A DNA stretch of 64,000 bases from Bacteroidota bacterium (GCA_023387965.1 JAEWHE010000014.1:248001-312000); one strand, 5' to 3'; positions 25,524 through 34,474 are shown, numbered from the stretch's first letter. Notes: generated from the letters alone by a model not told the origin. Translations and numbers: made by a program.

Positions 25524-26369
25524 TTAGGGAATTGAAATGGCAAAGTGGGCTTCGAAAATTTCTTCTGAAGCGATAGCAATAATTCCTTCTTTTTCGGTTA
25601 ATTTTCCGGTTGAAGATATGTCATCGGCATAACCGAACCAAGGCTCGATGCAAATGAATGGCGCATTTGGTTTTGTCCAAAGTCCTAAATTTGGGAAGTT
25701 TCCGGTTGAAAAATGAAGAAAATCTTCACCATTTTTTAAGATAGAAATTACTTTTGAAGCGTATTTTTTTAAAACCAATGCATCGTTCTCGAATAATTTT
25801 TGCGTAAGCGATAAATTTTGATTCTGTAAATTTAAAATTGTGGTTTCGCGCGAAAGTAAATCATTTTTTAGAGCAAAAACTTCTAACTTTTCATCGTGGT
25901 CAAAATGAAGCGAATAATCTTCGAAATTTCCGGGTAAGGCAAAAGCGGGATGACCGCCAACCGAAAAATACATGGTTTTCTGTCCTTCATTTTTTATCTG
26001 AAAATATTGCAAAAGCTTTTTTTCTTTTAAAATAAAAATAACAGAAAATTCAAACGTAAAAGGAAATTTTTCTAATGTTTCCGCCGAAGATTTAAGGGTA
26101 AACGTTACGCGATCGGCTCTTTTTTCTGAAACTTCAAAAACCAAATCTCTTGCAAAACCATGACGTGGTAAAGAGTATTTTTTTTCGGAATATTCAAACT
26201 CATTATTTTTTAGAGTTCCCACTATAGGAAACAAAATAGGAGCGTGCTTTCCCCAAAAATCCGGATTTCCTTCCCACATAATTTCCCGGTCTTGATGTTT
26301 GAGTGAAGAAAGTTCGGCACCTTTTGGATTAATCGTTACCGTTAAATATTGGTTAGAAATAGAAATCAT
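25524..26369 (-). CDS. Aldose 1-epimerase family protein
   Basis: Galactose mutarotase-like protein of 281 residues (YeaD/LacX branch, shorter than classical GalM). ELSSLKHQDREIMWEG at the N-terminus, GKHAPILFPIVG, RHGFARDL with the first His, VGGHPAFALPG with the catalytic-region His, and CIEPWFGYADD with the Glu. It is expected to interconvert alpha and beta anomers of free sugars or sugar phosphates in the cytoplasm. It stands alone between the ABC pair and a lipoprotein gene. Confidence 0.88.
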   Translation of the reverse strand: MISISNQYLTVTINPKGAELSSLKHQDREIMWEGNPDFWGKHAPILFPIVGTLKNNEFEYSEKKYSLPRHGFARDLVFEVSEKRADRVTFTLKSSAETLEKFPFTFEFSVIFILKEKKLLQYFQIKNEGQKTMYFSVGGHPAFALPGNFEDYSLHFDHDEKLEVFALKNDLLSRETTILNLQNQNLSLTQKLFENDALVLKKYASKVISILKNGEDFLHFSTGNFPNLGLWTKPNAPFICIEPWFGYADDISSTGKLTEKEGIIAIASEEIFEAHFAISIP

Positions 26370-26399
26370 GATTTAGTTTTTTGCTCTAATTTAAAAAAG

Positions 26400-26425
26400 A
26401 AAAACCAGCTTTTTAGGCTGGCTTT
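26400..26425 (-). terminator. Terminator after the small lipoprotein
   Basis: CCAGC / GCTGG stem with a T-rich tail on the minus strand, 22 bases after the lipoprotein stop. Confidence 0.65.
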
Positions 26426-26446
26426 GATTATTTTTTTTCGAAAAAA

Positions 26447-26842
26447 TTACTCTGTTACTACAACTGTTCGGGTAAGGAACGATGTACTTGTGTTGCGAAA
26501 TTTAAAAGTATAAGTTCCCGGAGTGTTTACCATAAATGGATAAGAAACGGTTTTAGTTTGCACATTTTCGTTACAATCTCCAACATATTTAAGTCTTACG
26601 CCAACGGTTTTAGTAGTTCCTGTTAATGTTTCCAGAAAATTTTCAAAATTCCCGCAGTCGCTTTTAATTTGGTACGTTAAAGTATAAGTTGCGGATTGGT
26701 TAACTGTTACTGTTGCCGGACCTTCCGCTGCTGTAACCAAAGCTTCTTCAAAAATAATGGTTTGACCGCCGTCATCACCGCTACAAGCATTCAACAAAAG
26801 TGCGAAAACAAAAATTAAAATAAGAGTTGCGTTTTTTTTCAT
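26447..26842 (-). CDS. Small lipoprotein of unknown function
   Basis: 131 residues from ATG 26842, which begins a clear lipoprotein signal (KKNATLILIFVFALLLNAC, lipid Cys at about residue 20). The mature part is one beta-rich domain of about 105 residues ending in TPGTYTFKFRNTSTS, with an immunoglobulin-like look (PATVTVNQSATYTLTYQIKS) and two further cysteines. It belongs to no family I recognise and is probably attached to the outer or inner membrane. A longer frame to 26914 lacks a signal and is rejected. Confidence 0.75.
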   Translation of the reverse strand: MKKNATLILIFVFALLLNACSGDDGGQTIIFEEALVTAAEGPATVTVNQSATYTLTYQIKSDCGNFENFLETLTGTTKTVGVRLKYVGDCNENVQTKTVSYPFMVNTPGTYTFKFRNTSTSFLTRTVVVTE

Positions 26843-27194
26843 ATCAATCATACAATTAAGGTGGGGAACTTTTGAGTCAAAACCCAAGAAAAATTCCACT
26901 TTGCTAAGATTCAAAAAAAACCATCACTTATGCAAACTAAAAAAAGCCAAATTTTTGGCAAAAATTGATGTAGTAATAATTGGAAAATTGGCGGTTTCAG
27001 AATTGTTAAAAATGGCAATTGTGTAAACATAAATTTTATCATATAAAAAACATCGAAATCACCTATTTTTTAACACAAAAAAACCGATTCGTTAACAAAA
27101 TTTTAATAATTATCTAACCGCTCAACTGAATAAATTCTGCCAAATTTGTAATACAACCAACCAATAAAATTTATTAACTCAAACAACAACCGCT
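26843..27194. other. Gene-free stretch with divergent promoters and a shared 13-bp word
   Basis: 352 bases between the lipoprotein and the 93-residue gene. It contains a small hairpin (GCCAAATTTTTGGC, 26946-26959) and TTGATGTAGTAAT (26965-26977), a 13-base word that recurs exactly at 37465-37477 upstream of susC. Otherwise it is AT-rich, without tRNA or open frames that look coding. Confidence 0.5.
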
Positions 27195-27476
27195 ATGAAA
27201 AATTTAATCAACCTATTGAGTATTAAAGAGTATATTATTGATAATGAGCTAACTGACAGTGTTATGATTGTGCTTCATCCGAAGAATTTTGATGAGTTAG
27301 CCATGGAATATATTGAAAGTAACAACATGCAAATTGAGCGTCCGTTTGAAATTTTAGGAATTTGCATTATTGAAGATACTGACGACGAAGTTGCTTACAA
27401 TGAAATTGACATCTTAGAAGTTGCTTACGATCATCACGAAGAATTTGAATACGAATATTTGAGAGCGGCTGTTTAA
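27195..27476 (+). CDS. Small acidic hypothetical protein
   Basis: 93 residues, strongly acidic, with the C-terminal half rich in Asp, Glu and Tyr (EDTDDEVAYNEIDIL, YDHHEEFEYEYL). The N-terminal third (INLLSIKEYIIDNELTDSVM) looks helical. No known domain. The ATG is preceded by an A-rich leader and the next gene starts 45 bases later. Codon use is like the neighbours, so I believe it is real; the function is unknown. Confidence 0.65.
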   Translation: MKNLINLLSIKEYIIDNELTDSVMIVLHPKNFDELAMEYIESNNMQIERPFEILGICIIEDTDDEVAYNEIDILEVAYDHHEEFEYEYLRAAV

Positions 27477-27521
27477 AATTTTCGCCCCAAAAAAAGCTGT
27501 AAAATTGAAACCTACTTTATT

Positions 27522-27764
27522 ATGAAACGTATTACTTTAGCCATCGCAGCCGTATTGCTTGTTATTTCGGGTTTTGCCATTCCCGGAAGATTCGCAGACC
27601 ATTCCGCCAATTTTTACAACGTTTTACTAAAAGTTGGTTTTGTGGCACTCTTTATCGTGTGTTTGTTAATTATATTTTCAGGGGTATTGGATTTTATCCG
27701 AATGAAAAGATACAACGGCATTCGGACTATCAGACAATATTATTTGCATAGAAGTACACGCTAA
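27522..27764 (+). CDS. Small membrane protein
   Basis: 80 residues with two membrane helices (about 4-22 and 38-58) and a basic C-terminus (RMKRYNGIRTIRQYYLHRSTR). No recognised family. It lies 45 bases after the acidic 93-residue gene, probably in one transcript, and is followed by a bidirectional terminator. Confidence 0.65.
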   Translation: MKRITLAIAAVLLVISGFAIPGRFADHSANFYNVLLKVGFVALFIVCLLIIFSGVLDFIRMKRYNGIRTIRQYYLHRSTR

Positions 27765-27781
27765 GGCGTCAATTATTTGCA

Positions 27782-27820
27782 AAAAAAAGAAGCCCAATCG
27801 ATTTATTGATTGGGCTTTTT
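27782..27820. terminator. Bidirectional terminator
   Basis: AAGCCCAATC / GATTGGGCTT stem, eight-base loop, A-run before and T-run after, between the small membrane protein gene and the convergent SRPBCC gene. Confidence 0.85.
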
Positions 27821-27824
27821 CAAT

Positions 27825-28268
27825 TTAATGGATGCTGATTACGGTATGATCTTCAGCCAATTCCTTTATTTTTTGCGAAGCTGTATTTCCAAAATTAATT
27901 GACTCATCGTAATATTTCGATCCATCAGTTAATACGGCAAAGTCGCCAATTTCAATACCAAGCCAAGTTTCGCCATTAGCATCTTGCGAAATATGGTAAG
28001 AATAATTAATGTCTGGAATTACAGTTTCGCCCCAAGCATCTACGTAAAGCTGGTAACGAATCACCCGACCTGGCTCATAACCGGTAACCGTTAATTTAGA
28101 AAATCCCGGAAAATTAATTATCGTGGACGCGGAAACAGCTTCGTCGCCAAAATCTTCAGGTAATTCGTCCCATTGCTTGATATAATAAGGATTGGTTAAT
28201 ACTTCCCAAACTTTCTCTGGAGTTGCGTTAATCTTGATGTTGTTTTTTACAATAAGTGCGTGGTTCAT
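27825..28268 (-). CDS. SRPBCC/AHSA1-like domain protein
   Basis: 147 residues forming a single START-like helix-grip fold: KINATPEKVWEVLTNPYYIKQWDELPEDF at the entry of the cavity (in parts), PGRVIRYQLYVDAWGE, and a C-terminal long helix. The family binds small hydrophobic ligands or acts as a co-chaperone; the ligand cannot be told. The 64-residue membrane gene ends 22 bases upstream on the same strand. Confidence 0.8.
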   Translation of the reverse strand: MNHALIVKNNIKINATPEKVWEVLTNPYYIKQWDELPEDFGDEAVSASTIINFPGFSKLTVTGYEPGRVIRYQLYVDAWGETVIPDINYSYHISQDANGETWLGIEIGDFAVLTDGSKYYDESINFGNTASQKIKELAEDHTVISIH

Positions 28269-28290
28269 AGCAATTCTTTTTTAATTTATT

Positions 28291-28485
28291 TTACGATTCG
28301 TCTTTTGTTTGTTTTACCAAGCCAATGCCTGACATGAAAAATATCAAGCCTAAAACGCCGTAAACAGCAAGCGTTTTGTAGCTTCGTTCGCCACCCGAAG
28401 TATTCATAAAAATGTAAGCTGCGTAAATCAAACCTACAATTCCAAGGATGGTTAAAATGGTTCCGAAAATTCTTTTTAGGTTCAT
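28291..28485 (-). CDS. Small two-helix membrane protein
   Basis: 64 residues with two membrane helices (about 6-26 and 40-58) joined by NTSGGERSYK, a soluble basic C-terminus and a start ATG at 28485. Short proteins of this kind are common in Flavobacteriaceae; I know no function. It is upstream of the SRPBCC gene on the same strand and probably co-transcribed. Confidence 0.6.
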   Translation of the reverse strand: MNLKRIFGTILTILGIVGLIYAAYIFMNTSGGERSYKTLAVYGVLGLIFFMSGIGLVKQTKDES

Positions 28486-28587
28486 ATTGCGTAAGTTTTT
28501 AAGTTTAGTTACTATTAAATTTACGGTATTTTCAGCTAAATTTCTATGTTTATATGGAGAATATTAACATTTGTAATTTTGGTTAAA

Positions 28588-28622
28588 CAAAAAAAAAAGA
28601 CCCGAACGAATCAGGTCTTTTT
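28588..28622 (-). terminator. clpB terminator
   Basis: AAAAGACC / GGTCTTTT stem (with an interrupted loop) and a T-run on the minus strand, about 30 bases after the clpB stop. Confidence 0.8.
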
Positions 28623-28649
28623 TGAATTGGAAAATGATTTTGAAATAAA

Positions 28650-31298
28650 TTAGTTTGACAGTTCGGTTTGATTTCTAAAAACCAATTGTCCGTCGAAACT
28701 ATCCAACAAAATAATGCTTTCCGTCTTTACTTTGCCAGAAAGAATTTCTTTAGAAAGCTGGTTTAAAACTTCTTTTTGAACCACTCTTTTCACCGGTCTT
28801 GCGCCAAATTGTGGATCGAAACCTTTCTTAGATAGATATTCCACAGCTTCTGGAGTGGCATCTAACGTAATATTTTGTAACGCCAGCATTTTAGTAATCG
28901 ATTTCAGTTGAAGCCCTACAATTTCACGAATATTATTTTCGTTTAAAGGCGTAAACATTATAATATCGTCGATTCGGTTAATAAATTCCGGACGAACCGT
29001 TTGCTTCAACAAGCCTAACACTTCAACCTTTGCAACTTCGGTAGCACGTTCAACATCGCCTTTTAAATTTTCAAATTTCTCTTGAATAATCGAACTTCCC
29101 ATGTTTGAAGTCATGATGATAATCGAATTTTTAAAATCCGCCAAACGACCTTTGTTATCCGTAAGTCGTCCTTCGTCTAAAACTTGCAATAAAATATTGA
29201 AAGTGTCCGGATGCGCTTTTTCAATTTCATCTAGTAAAATTACCGAATATGGTTTTCTACGAACGGCTTCCGTCAACTGTCCGCCTTCATCGTAACCCAC
29301 ATATCCTGGAGGTGCTCCAACCAAACGGCTCACGCTGTGACGTTCCTGATATTCGCTCATGTCAATTCTCGTCATGGCATTTTCATCATCAAATAAATAC
29401 GAAGCCAAGGCTTTCGCCAATTCAGTTTTTCCAACTCCGGTAGTTCCTAAAAATAAAAACGAACCAATAGGTTTTTTCGCATCTTGCAAACCTGCACGAC
29501 TACGTCTCACAGCATCGCTAACGGCTTCGATCGCTTCTTCTTGACCGACAACTCTTTTGTGCAATTCTTCTTCTAAATGCAATAATTTTTCGCGTTCACC
29601 TTGAAGCATTTTCATCACCGGAATTCCGGTCCATTTTGCCACAACTTCTGCAATATCTTCGCGGTTTACTTCTTCTTTAATTAAAGAATTTCCTTGATTT
29701 TCCTGTAATTGTTGTTGTAATTCGTCAAGTTTGGTTTGCGCTTCCTTAATTTTTCCATAACGAAGTTCAGCTACTTTTCCATAATCGCCTTCGCGTTCAG
29801 CACGTTCGGCTTCAATTTTAAAGTTTTCAATGTCTAATTTTGCCGCCTGAATATGATCTACCACGTCTTTTTCGGATTTCCATTTGGCAAAAATTTCGTT
29901 TCTTTCTTCTTTTAAATTTGCCAATTCCATCCCAAGACTTTTCAGCTTGTTTTCGTCATTTTGCCTCACATTACGATCTTTTTCATAGGAGTTCGACGAA
30001 TATTCTATTTCCCTCTTAATCGCTTCTATTTCTATTTCAAGCTGCATGATTTTTCGGTCTAAAACGTCCAATTCTTCTGGTTTGGAATTAATTTCCATTC
30101 GAAGTTTTGAAGCCGCTTCATCCATTAAATCAATTGCTTTGTCCGGTAAAAATCGGTTGGTAATGTAACGTTGCGAAAGTTCCACAGCAGCAATAATCGC
30201 CTCATCTTTAATCCGAACTTGGTGATGCGTTTCGTATTTTTCCTTGATTCCACGTAAAATAGAAATGGCACTTTCGGTATCTGGTTCATCGACCAAAACT
30301 TTCTGAAAACGTCTTTCAAGTGCTTTATCTTTTTCAAAATATTTTTGATATTCATCTAAAGTAGTTGCACCAATGGCTCTTAATTCGCCTCTTGCCAAAG
30401 CCGGTTTTAAAATATTGGCAGCATCCATCGCACCTTCGCCACCACCAGCTCCAACCAAAGTGTGAATTTCGTCAATAAAAAGTACGATGTCGCCTTCGGC
30501 AGAAGTTACTTCTTTCACTACCGATTTTAAGCGTTCTTCAAATTCGCCTTTATATTTTGCGCCAGCAATTAAAGCTCCCATATCAAGCGAATACACAATT
30601 TTTTCTTTCAAATTTTCGGGAACATCGCCATCCACAATTCTGTGAGCCAAACCTTCCGCAATGGCGGTTTTTCCAACTCCAGGTTCTCCCACTAACATTG
30701 GATTATTTTTCGTTCTTCTGGTTAAAATTTGCAAAACCCTACGAATTTCTTCATCTCTTCCAATTACGGGATCAAGTTTTCCATTTCTTGCCAAATCGTT
30801 GAGGTTTTTGGCGTATTTGTTCAATGAATTATAAGTTTCTTCTGCCGAAGCCGAAGTCACACGTTCGCCTTTTCGCAATTCTTCAATGGCAGCTTTAAGG
30901 TTTTTTTCGGTTACACCTTGGTCTTTTAAAATTTGTGCAATTTTACTTTTTGAGTTAAAAATGGCAAGCAAAAGATGTTCAATCGAAACAAATTCGTCGT
31001 TCATTTTTTTGGCAATGTTAGACGCTTCCAGCAAAGTTGCGTTCGATTCTCTGGAGAGCATAATTTCTCCACCGGAAACTTTTGCGAAAGATTGCAAAGT
31101 GCTATTGAGAATTTGCTCTAGAAGCCCAACATTGACATTTAATTTTTTGAGCAAGAAAGGAGCGACATTTTCATCAACCTCAAAAATTGCCTTTAAAATA
31201 TGTTCGTTTTCAATTTGCTGATGGCCAAAACTTTGTGCAATTTGTTGCGACTTTTGGATAGCTTCTTGAGATTTTATGGTAAAATTATTAAAGTTCAT
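28650..31298 (-). CDS. clpB: ATP-dependent disaggregase ClpB
   Basis: Hexameric AAA+ chaperone that pulls apart heat-damaged protein aggregates with DnaK. 882 residues. N-terminal Clp_N repeats (residues 1-145), NBD1 with GEPGVGKTAIAEGLA and VLFIDEIHTLVGAG, a coiled-coil M-domain (about 405-545), NBD2 with GTTGVGKTELAKALA, GAPPGYVGYDEGGQ and VILLDEIEKAH, and the C-terminal ClpB D2-small domain (KKGFDPQFGARPVKRVV). It has the M-domain and lacks a ClpP-binding loop, so ClpB rather than ClpA or ClpC. No CIRCE operator or other heat-shock site was seen upstream. Confidence 0.96.
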   Translation of the reverse strand: MNFNNFTIKSQEAIQKSQQIAQSFGHQQIENEHILKAIFEVDENVAPFLLKKLNVNVGLLEQILNSTLQSFAKVSGGEIMLSRESNATLLEASNIAKKMNDEFVSIEHLLLAIFNSKSKIAQILKDQGVTEKNLKAAIEELRKGERVTSASAEETYNSLNKYAKNLNDLARNGKLDPVIGRDEEIRRVLQILTRRTKNNPMLVGEPGVGKTAIAEGLAHRIVDGDVPENLKEKIVYSLDMGALIAGAKYKGEFEERLKSVVKEVTSAEGDIVLFIDEIHTLVGAGGGEGAMDAANILKPALARGELRAIGATTLDEYQKYFEKDKALERRFQKVLVDEPDTESAISILRGIKEKYETHHQVRIKDEAIIAAVELSQRYITNRFLPDKAIDLMDEAASKLRMEINSKPEELDVLDRKIMQLEIEIEAIKREIEYSSNSYEKDRNVRQNDENKLKSLGMELANLKEERNEIFAKWKSEKDVVDHIQAAKLDIENFKIEAERAEREGDYGKVAELRYGKIKEAQTKLDELQQQLQENQGNSLIKEEVNREDIAEVVAKWTGIPVMKMLQGEREKLLHLEEELHKRVVGQEEAIEAVSDAVRRSRAGLQDAKKPIGSFLFLGTTGVGKTELAKALASYLFDDENAMTRIDMSEYQERHSVSRLVGAPPGYVGYDEGGQLTEAVRRKPYSVILLDEIEKAHPDTFNILLQVLDEGRLTDNKGRLADFKNSIIIMTSNMGSSIIQEKFENLKGDVERATEVAKVEVLGLLKQTVRPEFINRIDDIIMFTPLNENNIREIVGLQLKSITKMLALQNITLDATPEAVEYLSKKGFDPQFGARPVKRVVQKEVLNQLSKEILSGKVKTESIILLDSFDGQLVFRNQTELSN

Positions 31299-31428
31299 AT
31301 TAATTTATTTTTTAAATTTATGAAAGCAATTTCAATTTATATTCCATTCAGTTCAAAATGACAAATTGACACAAAACCTGCTTCGAATCATAAAATTAAC
31401 CGACAAAAAGTCTTAAAAACTGAAATTT

Positions 31429-31833
31429 ATGGGAATTTTCAATAAATTATTTGGTTCAGATGAACCGCAAGATAAAGTTACAAACTCCAATGCAATGCAG
31501 TGGAATCTTTTAACAGAACTAAAACAATTGGAAGAAATTACCGAAGAATCTTACACAAAGCCAGTTGTAATCTTTAAACATTCCACTCGTTGTAGTATTA
31601 GTCGAATGGCGTTGAAAAATTTTGAGAGAGAATTTGGAGAAGAAAATTTAGCCGAAAAAATCTCTCCTCATTTTTTAGACTTACTCAATTACAGAGATAT
31701 CTCAAATGAAATTGCGCAAAAATTTCACGTGATTCACCAATCGCCACAAATAATTTTACTTAAAGAAGGAAAAGCCGTTTTTGATACTTCGCATAGCGAA
31801 ATTGACGCAGCAGAACTCAACCAAAAAATATAA
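31429..31833 (+). CDS. ytxJ: Bacillithiol-system protein YtxJ
   Basis: 134-residue thioredoxin-fold protein of the YtxJ (DUF2847) family, thought to act as a redox protein in bacillithiol biology. The key motif is FKHSTRCSISRMALKNFE, a single redox cysteine in CSIS, and the cis-proline loop appears in VIHQSPQIILLKEGK. A terminator with a perfect stem follows five bases after the stop. It is divergent from clpB, which fits a role in oxidative or protein-damage stress, though the pairing may be chance. Confidence 0.88.
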   Translation: MGIFNKLFGSDEPQDKVTNSNAMQWNLLTELKQLEEITEESYTKPVVIFKHSTRCSISRMALKNFEREFGEENLAEKISPHFLDLLNYRDISNEIAQKFHVIHQSPQIILLKEGKAVFDTSHSEIDAAELNQKI

Positions 31834-31837
31834 AAAA

Positions 31838-31862
31838 AACCAGCTCGAAAGCTGGTTTTTTG
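31838..31862. terminator. ytxJ terminator
   Basis: AACCAGC / GCTGGTT stem, six-base loop, T-run after and A-run before. It can serve the convergent gene at 31880 as well. Confidence 0.85.
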
Positions 31863-31879
31863 TTTTGATTGTCAGGAGA

Positions 31880-32245
31880 TTACATTCCTTGCATTTCTCT
31901 GATTCTTTCTTGCATTAGTTCAGGATCTTGCATTGCCTCCAAACCGAACATTGCAATTACAGCAACCATCATAATTAAATATAAAATACTTAAAACTAGT
32001 CCGATAATACATAATATTCTTCCGGTGTTGCTTGTAGAATAGTTTGTATAATGCGTTGGATTTTCAGCGTACAATTTTTTGTCTTTGTTGGCTAAAACTA
32101 AACCGATGATGGACAAAATTATACCAATAATTCCATAGCACCAGCAAAGTACAATTGAGATGATTCCCAATACTAATGACGGTGTTGCGTTCGGTAATTT
32201 TTGATTGGTTAAAAATTCATTTTCTTGAAAGTTTTGGTGTTCCAT
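31880..32245 (-). CDS. DUF4190/CCC-motif-like membrane protein
   Basis: 121 residues. The N-terminal segment NATPSLVLGIISIVLCWCYGIIGIIL and a second helix pair at about 75-105 match the small family of Bacteroidetes membrane proteins with a CCC motif in helix 1; here the motif is CWC. Cytoplasmic loop between them (KDKKLYAENPTHY) and an acidic C-terminus. Function unknown. The DUF2752 gene ends 35 bases upstream on the same strand, and members of these two families often sit together. Confidence 0.7.
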   Translation of the reverse strand: MEHQNFQENEFLTNQKLPNATPSLVLGIISIVLCWCYGIIGIILSIIGLVLANKDKKLYAENPTHYTNYSTSNTGRILCIIGLVLSILYLIMMVAVIAMFGLEAMQDPELMQERIREMQGM

Positions 32246-32280
32246 AATTTTTGAATGTTTATTTGGTTGGTTAAAATTTT

Positions 32281-32565
32281 CTATAAAAATATAAAAAGAT
32301 ATTTATTGACAAACGCTCCGAACATAATTATTGCATTAATAATAGCAACAGTTATTATCATTTTACTATAATTTCGAGATTTATCGAAAAGATGAAGACC
32401 GATTAAGAGAAAAAATAAAATGGTGGTGTAAATTGCTGGAAACATGTGGAACGCATCGGAAAATTCGCCTCGACAAACCATTACAAACGCTCTTTGTGTG
32501 CCGCATCCCGGACAATCAATTCCCAAATATTTTTTGGTAAAACAGGGAAGCATGTATTCTTCCAT
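32281..32565 (-). CDS. DUF2752 membrane protein
   Basis: 94 residues from ATG 32565. The diagnostic motif CPGCGTQRAF near residue 20 is complete, followed by two membrane helices (IYTTILFFLLIGLHLF and MIITVAIINAIIMFGAFV). No function is known; the two-cysteine motif suggests metal or thiol chemistry at the membrane face. The open frame continues up to 32784, but that part is antisense to a small gene and lacks the family sequence. Confidence 0.85.
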   Translation of the reverse strand: MEEYMLPCFTKKYLGIDCPGCGTQRAFVMVCRGEFSDAFHMFPAIYTTILFFLLIGLHLFDKSRNYSKMIITVAIINAIIMFGAFVNKYLFIFL

Positions 32566-32637
32566 AATGATAATTTTTAGGAATACAATTTTACAAAAAA
32601 AATAAGCAGAAATAAATGGTTTTCCTCGAAACTTTGC

Positions 32638-32645
32638 TATTTTTG
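32638..32645 (+). promoter_or_regulatory. -7 element before the 60-residue gene
   Basis: TATTTTTG, 26 bases before the ATG at 32672, divergent from DUF2752. Confidence 0.45.
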
Positions 32646-32671
32646 AACCGAACCCTAATGTCGTTTTCAAA

Positions 32672-32854
32672 ATGAAAAAAATATATATTCCGTTGCTTAT
32701 CATCGCTGGTTTTGTGGCAATTTTCGAACAAGGAAAAGAAAAACCAAATGTGTATATTATGATAACTGCAATTGCGGTTTTCATGATGACAATGATGTGG
32801 TTAACGGCAAAAACTCCCGGGAAAAACGACGAAAATTCTTCAGATAATGTTTAA
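32672..32854 (+). CDS. Small membrane protein upstream of the Smr gene
   Basis: 60 residues: one or two membrane helices (IYIPLLIIAGFVAIF and YIMITAIAVFMMTMMWL) and a short polar tail. It overlaps the following Smr-domain gene by eight bases, the usual sign of translational coupling, and it has its own TATTTTTG element, so it is probably real. No recognised family. Confidence 0.65.
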   Translation: MKKIYIPLLIIAGFVAIFEQGKEKPNVYIMITAIAVFMMTMMWLTAKTPGKNDENSSDNV

Positions 32855-33395
32855 AAAAGGAGACAAGGTAACAGTTTTAGACGATGATTTTAATGGCGAA
32901 GTGATTTCGGTTCAGCAGAATCGCGTGAAGATTGAAACCACCGACGGTTTTGTTTTAGAATTCAACGATTCAGAATTAATTTTGATGGAAAACCCGTTGA
33001 AAATTAATTTTTCGGTACAAAACATGAATCAGGTTTTAAAGGAAAAAGAAATCCCGAAACCGCGAAGTTTTGTCAAAGAAAAGAAAAACAAACACGAACA
33101 TGGCATCCCTGAATTTGATTTGCACATCGAAAAATTAGTTCGCAACAAAAAAGGAATGGCAAACCACGAGATTTTAACGCTTCAACTTGAAACTGCACAA
33201 CGTCACGTTGAATTTGCCATCAAAAACCGAATTCCGAAAATTGTTCTGATTCATGGAGTAGGAGAAGGAACCCTGAAAACCGAGATTGATTACATGCTCA
33301 ATCGTTTTGAAGAAATTAATTTTCAGGATGCTGATTATCAAAAATATGGTTCTGGCGCGACGGAAGTTTATGTCAAACAAAACAAGAATAAATAA
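32847..33395 (+). CDS. DUF2027/Smr-domain protein
   Basis: 182 residues. N-terminal SH3/KOW-like part (KKGDKVTVLDDDFNGEVISV) and a C-terminal Smr domain: DLHIEKL (LDxH-type motif, DLH at about residue 90) and HGVGEGTLKTEI (HGxGxG motif at about 138). Smr domains are endonucleases acting on nucleic acid, here without the MutS part. The exact role in Bacteroidetes is not settled. The start overlaps the preceding small gene; a terminator follows directly. Confidence 0.88.
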   Translation: MFKKGDKVTVLDDDFNGEVISVQQNRVKIETTDGFVLEFNDSELILMENPLKINFSVQNMNQVLKEKEIPKPRSFVKEKKNKHEHGIPEFDLHIEKLVRNKKGMANHEILTLQLETAQRHVEFAIKNRIPKIVLIHGVGEGTLKTEIDYMLNRFEEINFQDADYQKYGSGATEVYVKQNKNK

Positions 33396-33397
33396 AA

Positions 33398-33422
33398 AAA
33401 GCTCCAAATGGAGCTTTAATTT
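33398..33422. terminator. Terminator after the Smr gene
   Basis: AAAGCTCC / GGAGCTTT stem with a 4-base loop, A-run before and T-run after; it faces the convergent lipoprotein gene. Confidence 0.8.
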
Positions 33423-33437
33423 TTTTTGGAACAAATA

Positions 33438-34457
33438 TCAAGGAATATAAATTCCAAAAGTATCATTTTGTCTTACGAAAGTACTTTGAAATTCGGTTGA
33501 ACTTGCAGCCGGAACTACACGACGGTATGTTACATTTCGCAATACCAAATTAAAAGAAACTTGACCGTTAGTCTCGCTTCGGGTTACCGAAATATAACCT
33601 TGATCGTCAATATCATTTACTTGGTCAATTCCGTTATCACCATTCCATTGCTCGAAAAGTGTGGGTAGATTAGTATTTGCACAATAATTTGCAGGAAAAA
33701 CATCTCCAGCAAAAACTTTATAAGTAACTTTTACCAAATCATTATCGATAAAAATAGGTTGCGCTTCTGTATTTCCTGCTTCAGGTAAAAGCGAATCTGG
33801 AATTGTCACCTCTAAAACACAATTAATATTTGGAGAATTAGTAACGTTTCCAGGATTTTTATCCAAAATTTTAAAGATTCGCGAATCGTTACAGTTGGAA
33901 ATATTCGTGCTATTAAAATTAAAAGTTACATCAGAATTCGTTTGGAAAACACCAAAATTCAATGTTTCATAGATAATAGAACCGGATTGTGTACTGCTCG
34001 ACATAGAAATATTGCTTAACGTAATCGCATGTTCATATTTTGCAGTTTCCAGCGTGGTGGTTCCTTCTACAGGTCGCGTCACTACTCGGAATTGTCCTTG
34101 AGCATTGGCGCCACTTGTCCATTCGTCAATAACTTTTGGAGCAATTGGAGGCAAAAGCGAACAAAAATAACTGTCGGTTACAGTTTCGTCAAAAACCCTG
34201 TAAGTCAATTTTCTATTGGTATTTAACGTGAAAATCGAATCTTTTGGTCTATTCAAAAAAGGAAATTCGTTTGAAGGAAACTGCAAAACCAATGCTTCAT
34301 TTTGATTTATTTTAAAAACTGAGTTTAAAATATCAGTGTTATTCGAGCATCTTTTTGCCTGAACCTGAGAAAAATCAAACGAATCGAAAGTTAAATCGCC
34401 ATCGTCGCAACCGCAAAGCAACAAGGTTAAAAACGATAGACTTAAATATTTTTTCAT
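33438..34457 (-). CDS. Lipoprotein with two related beta domains
   Basis: 339 residues with a lipoprotein signal (KKYLSLSFLTLLLCGC, Cys near residue 16). The mature part contains two related modules of about 110-130 residues: RKLTYRVFDETVTDSYFC..EQ-type Trp..VTRPVEG and LVKVTYKVFAGDVFPANYC..EQWNGDN..VTRSETNG. The repeat includes a conserved cysteine and a Trp. No family is recognised. It lies divergent to the regulator of the polysaccharide locus, which could be coincidence. Expected at the outer membrane. Confidence 0.75.
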   Translation of the reverse strand: MKKYLSLSFLTLLLCGCDDGDLTFDSFDFSQVQAKRCSNNTDILNSVFKINQNEALVLQFPSNEFPFLNRPKDSIFTLNTNRKLTYRVFDETVTDSYFCSLLPPIAPKVIDEWTSGANAQGQFRVVTRPVEGTTTLETAKYEHAITLSNISMSSSTQSGSIIYETLNFGVFQTNSDVTFNFNSTNISNCNDSRIFKILDKNPGNVTNSPNINCVLEVTIPDSLLPEAGNTEAQPIFIDNDLVKVTYKVFAGDVFPANYCANTNLPTLFEQWNGDNGIDQVNDIDDQGYISVTRSETNGQVSFNLVLRNVTYRRVVPAASSTEFQSTFVRQNDTFGIYIP

Positions 34458-34474
34458 TGCAAAATTTATTTAAG

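Noticed and set aside
26843..26914. Longer start of the small lipoprotein
   Set aside because: The lipoprotein signal only fits the ATG at 26842.
32566..32784. N-terminal extension of the DUF2752 protein
   Set aside because: The family motif starts after ATG 32565; the extension lies antisense to a small membrane gene and its promoter.
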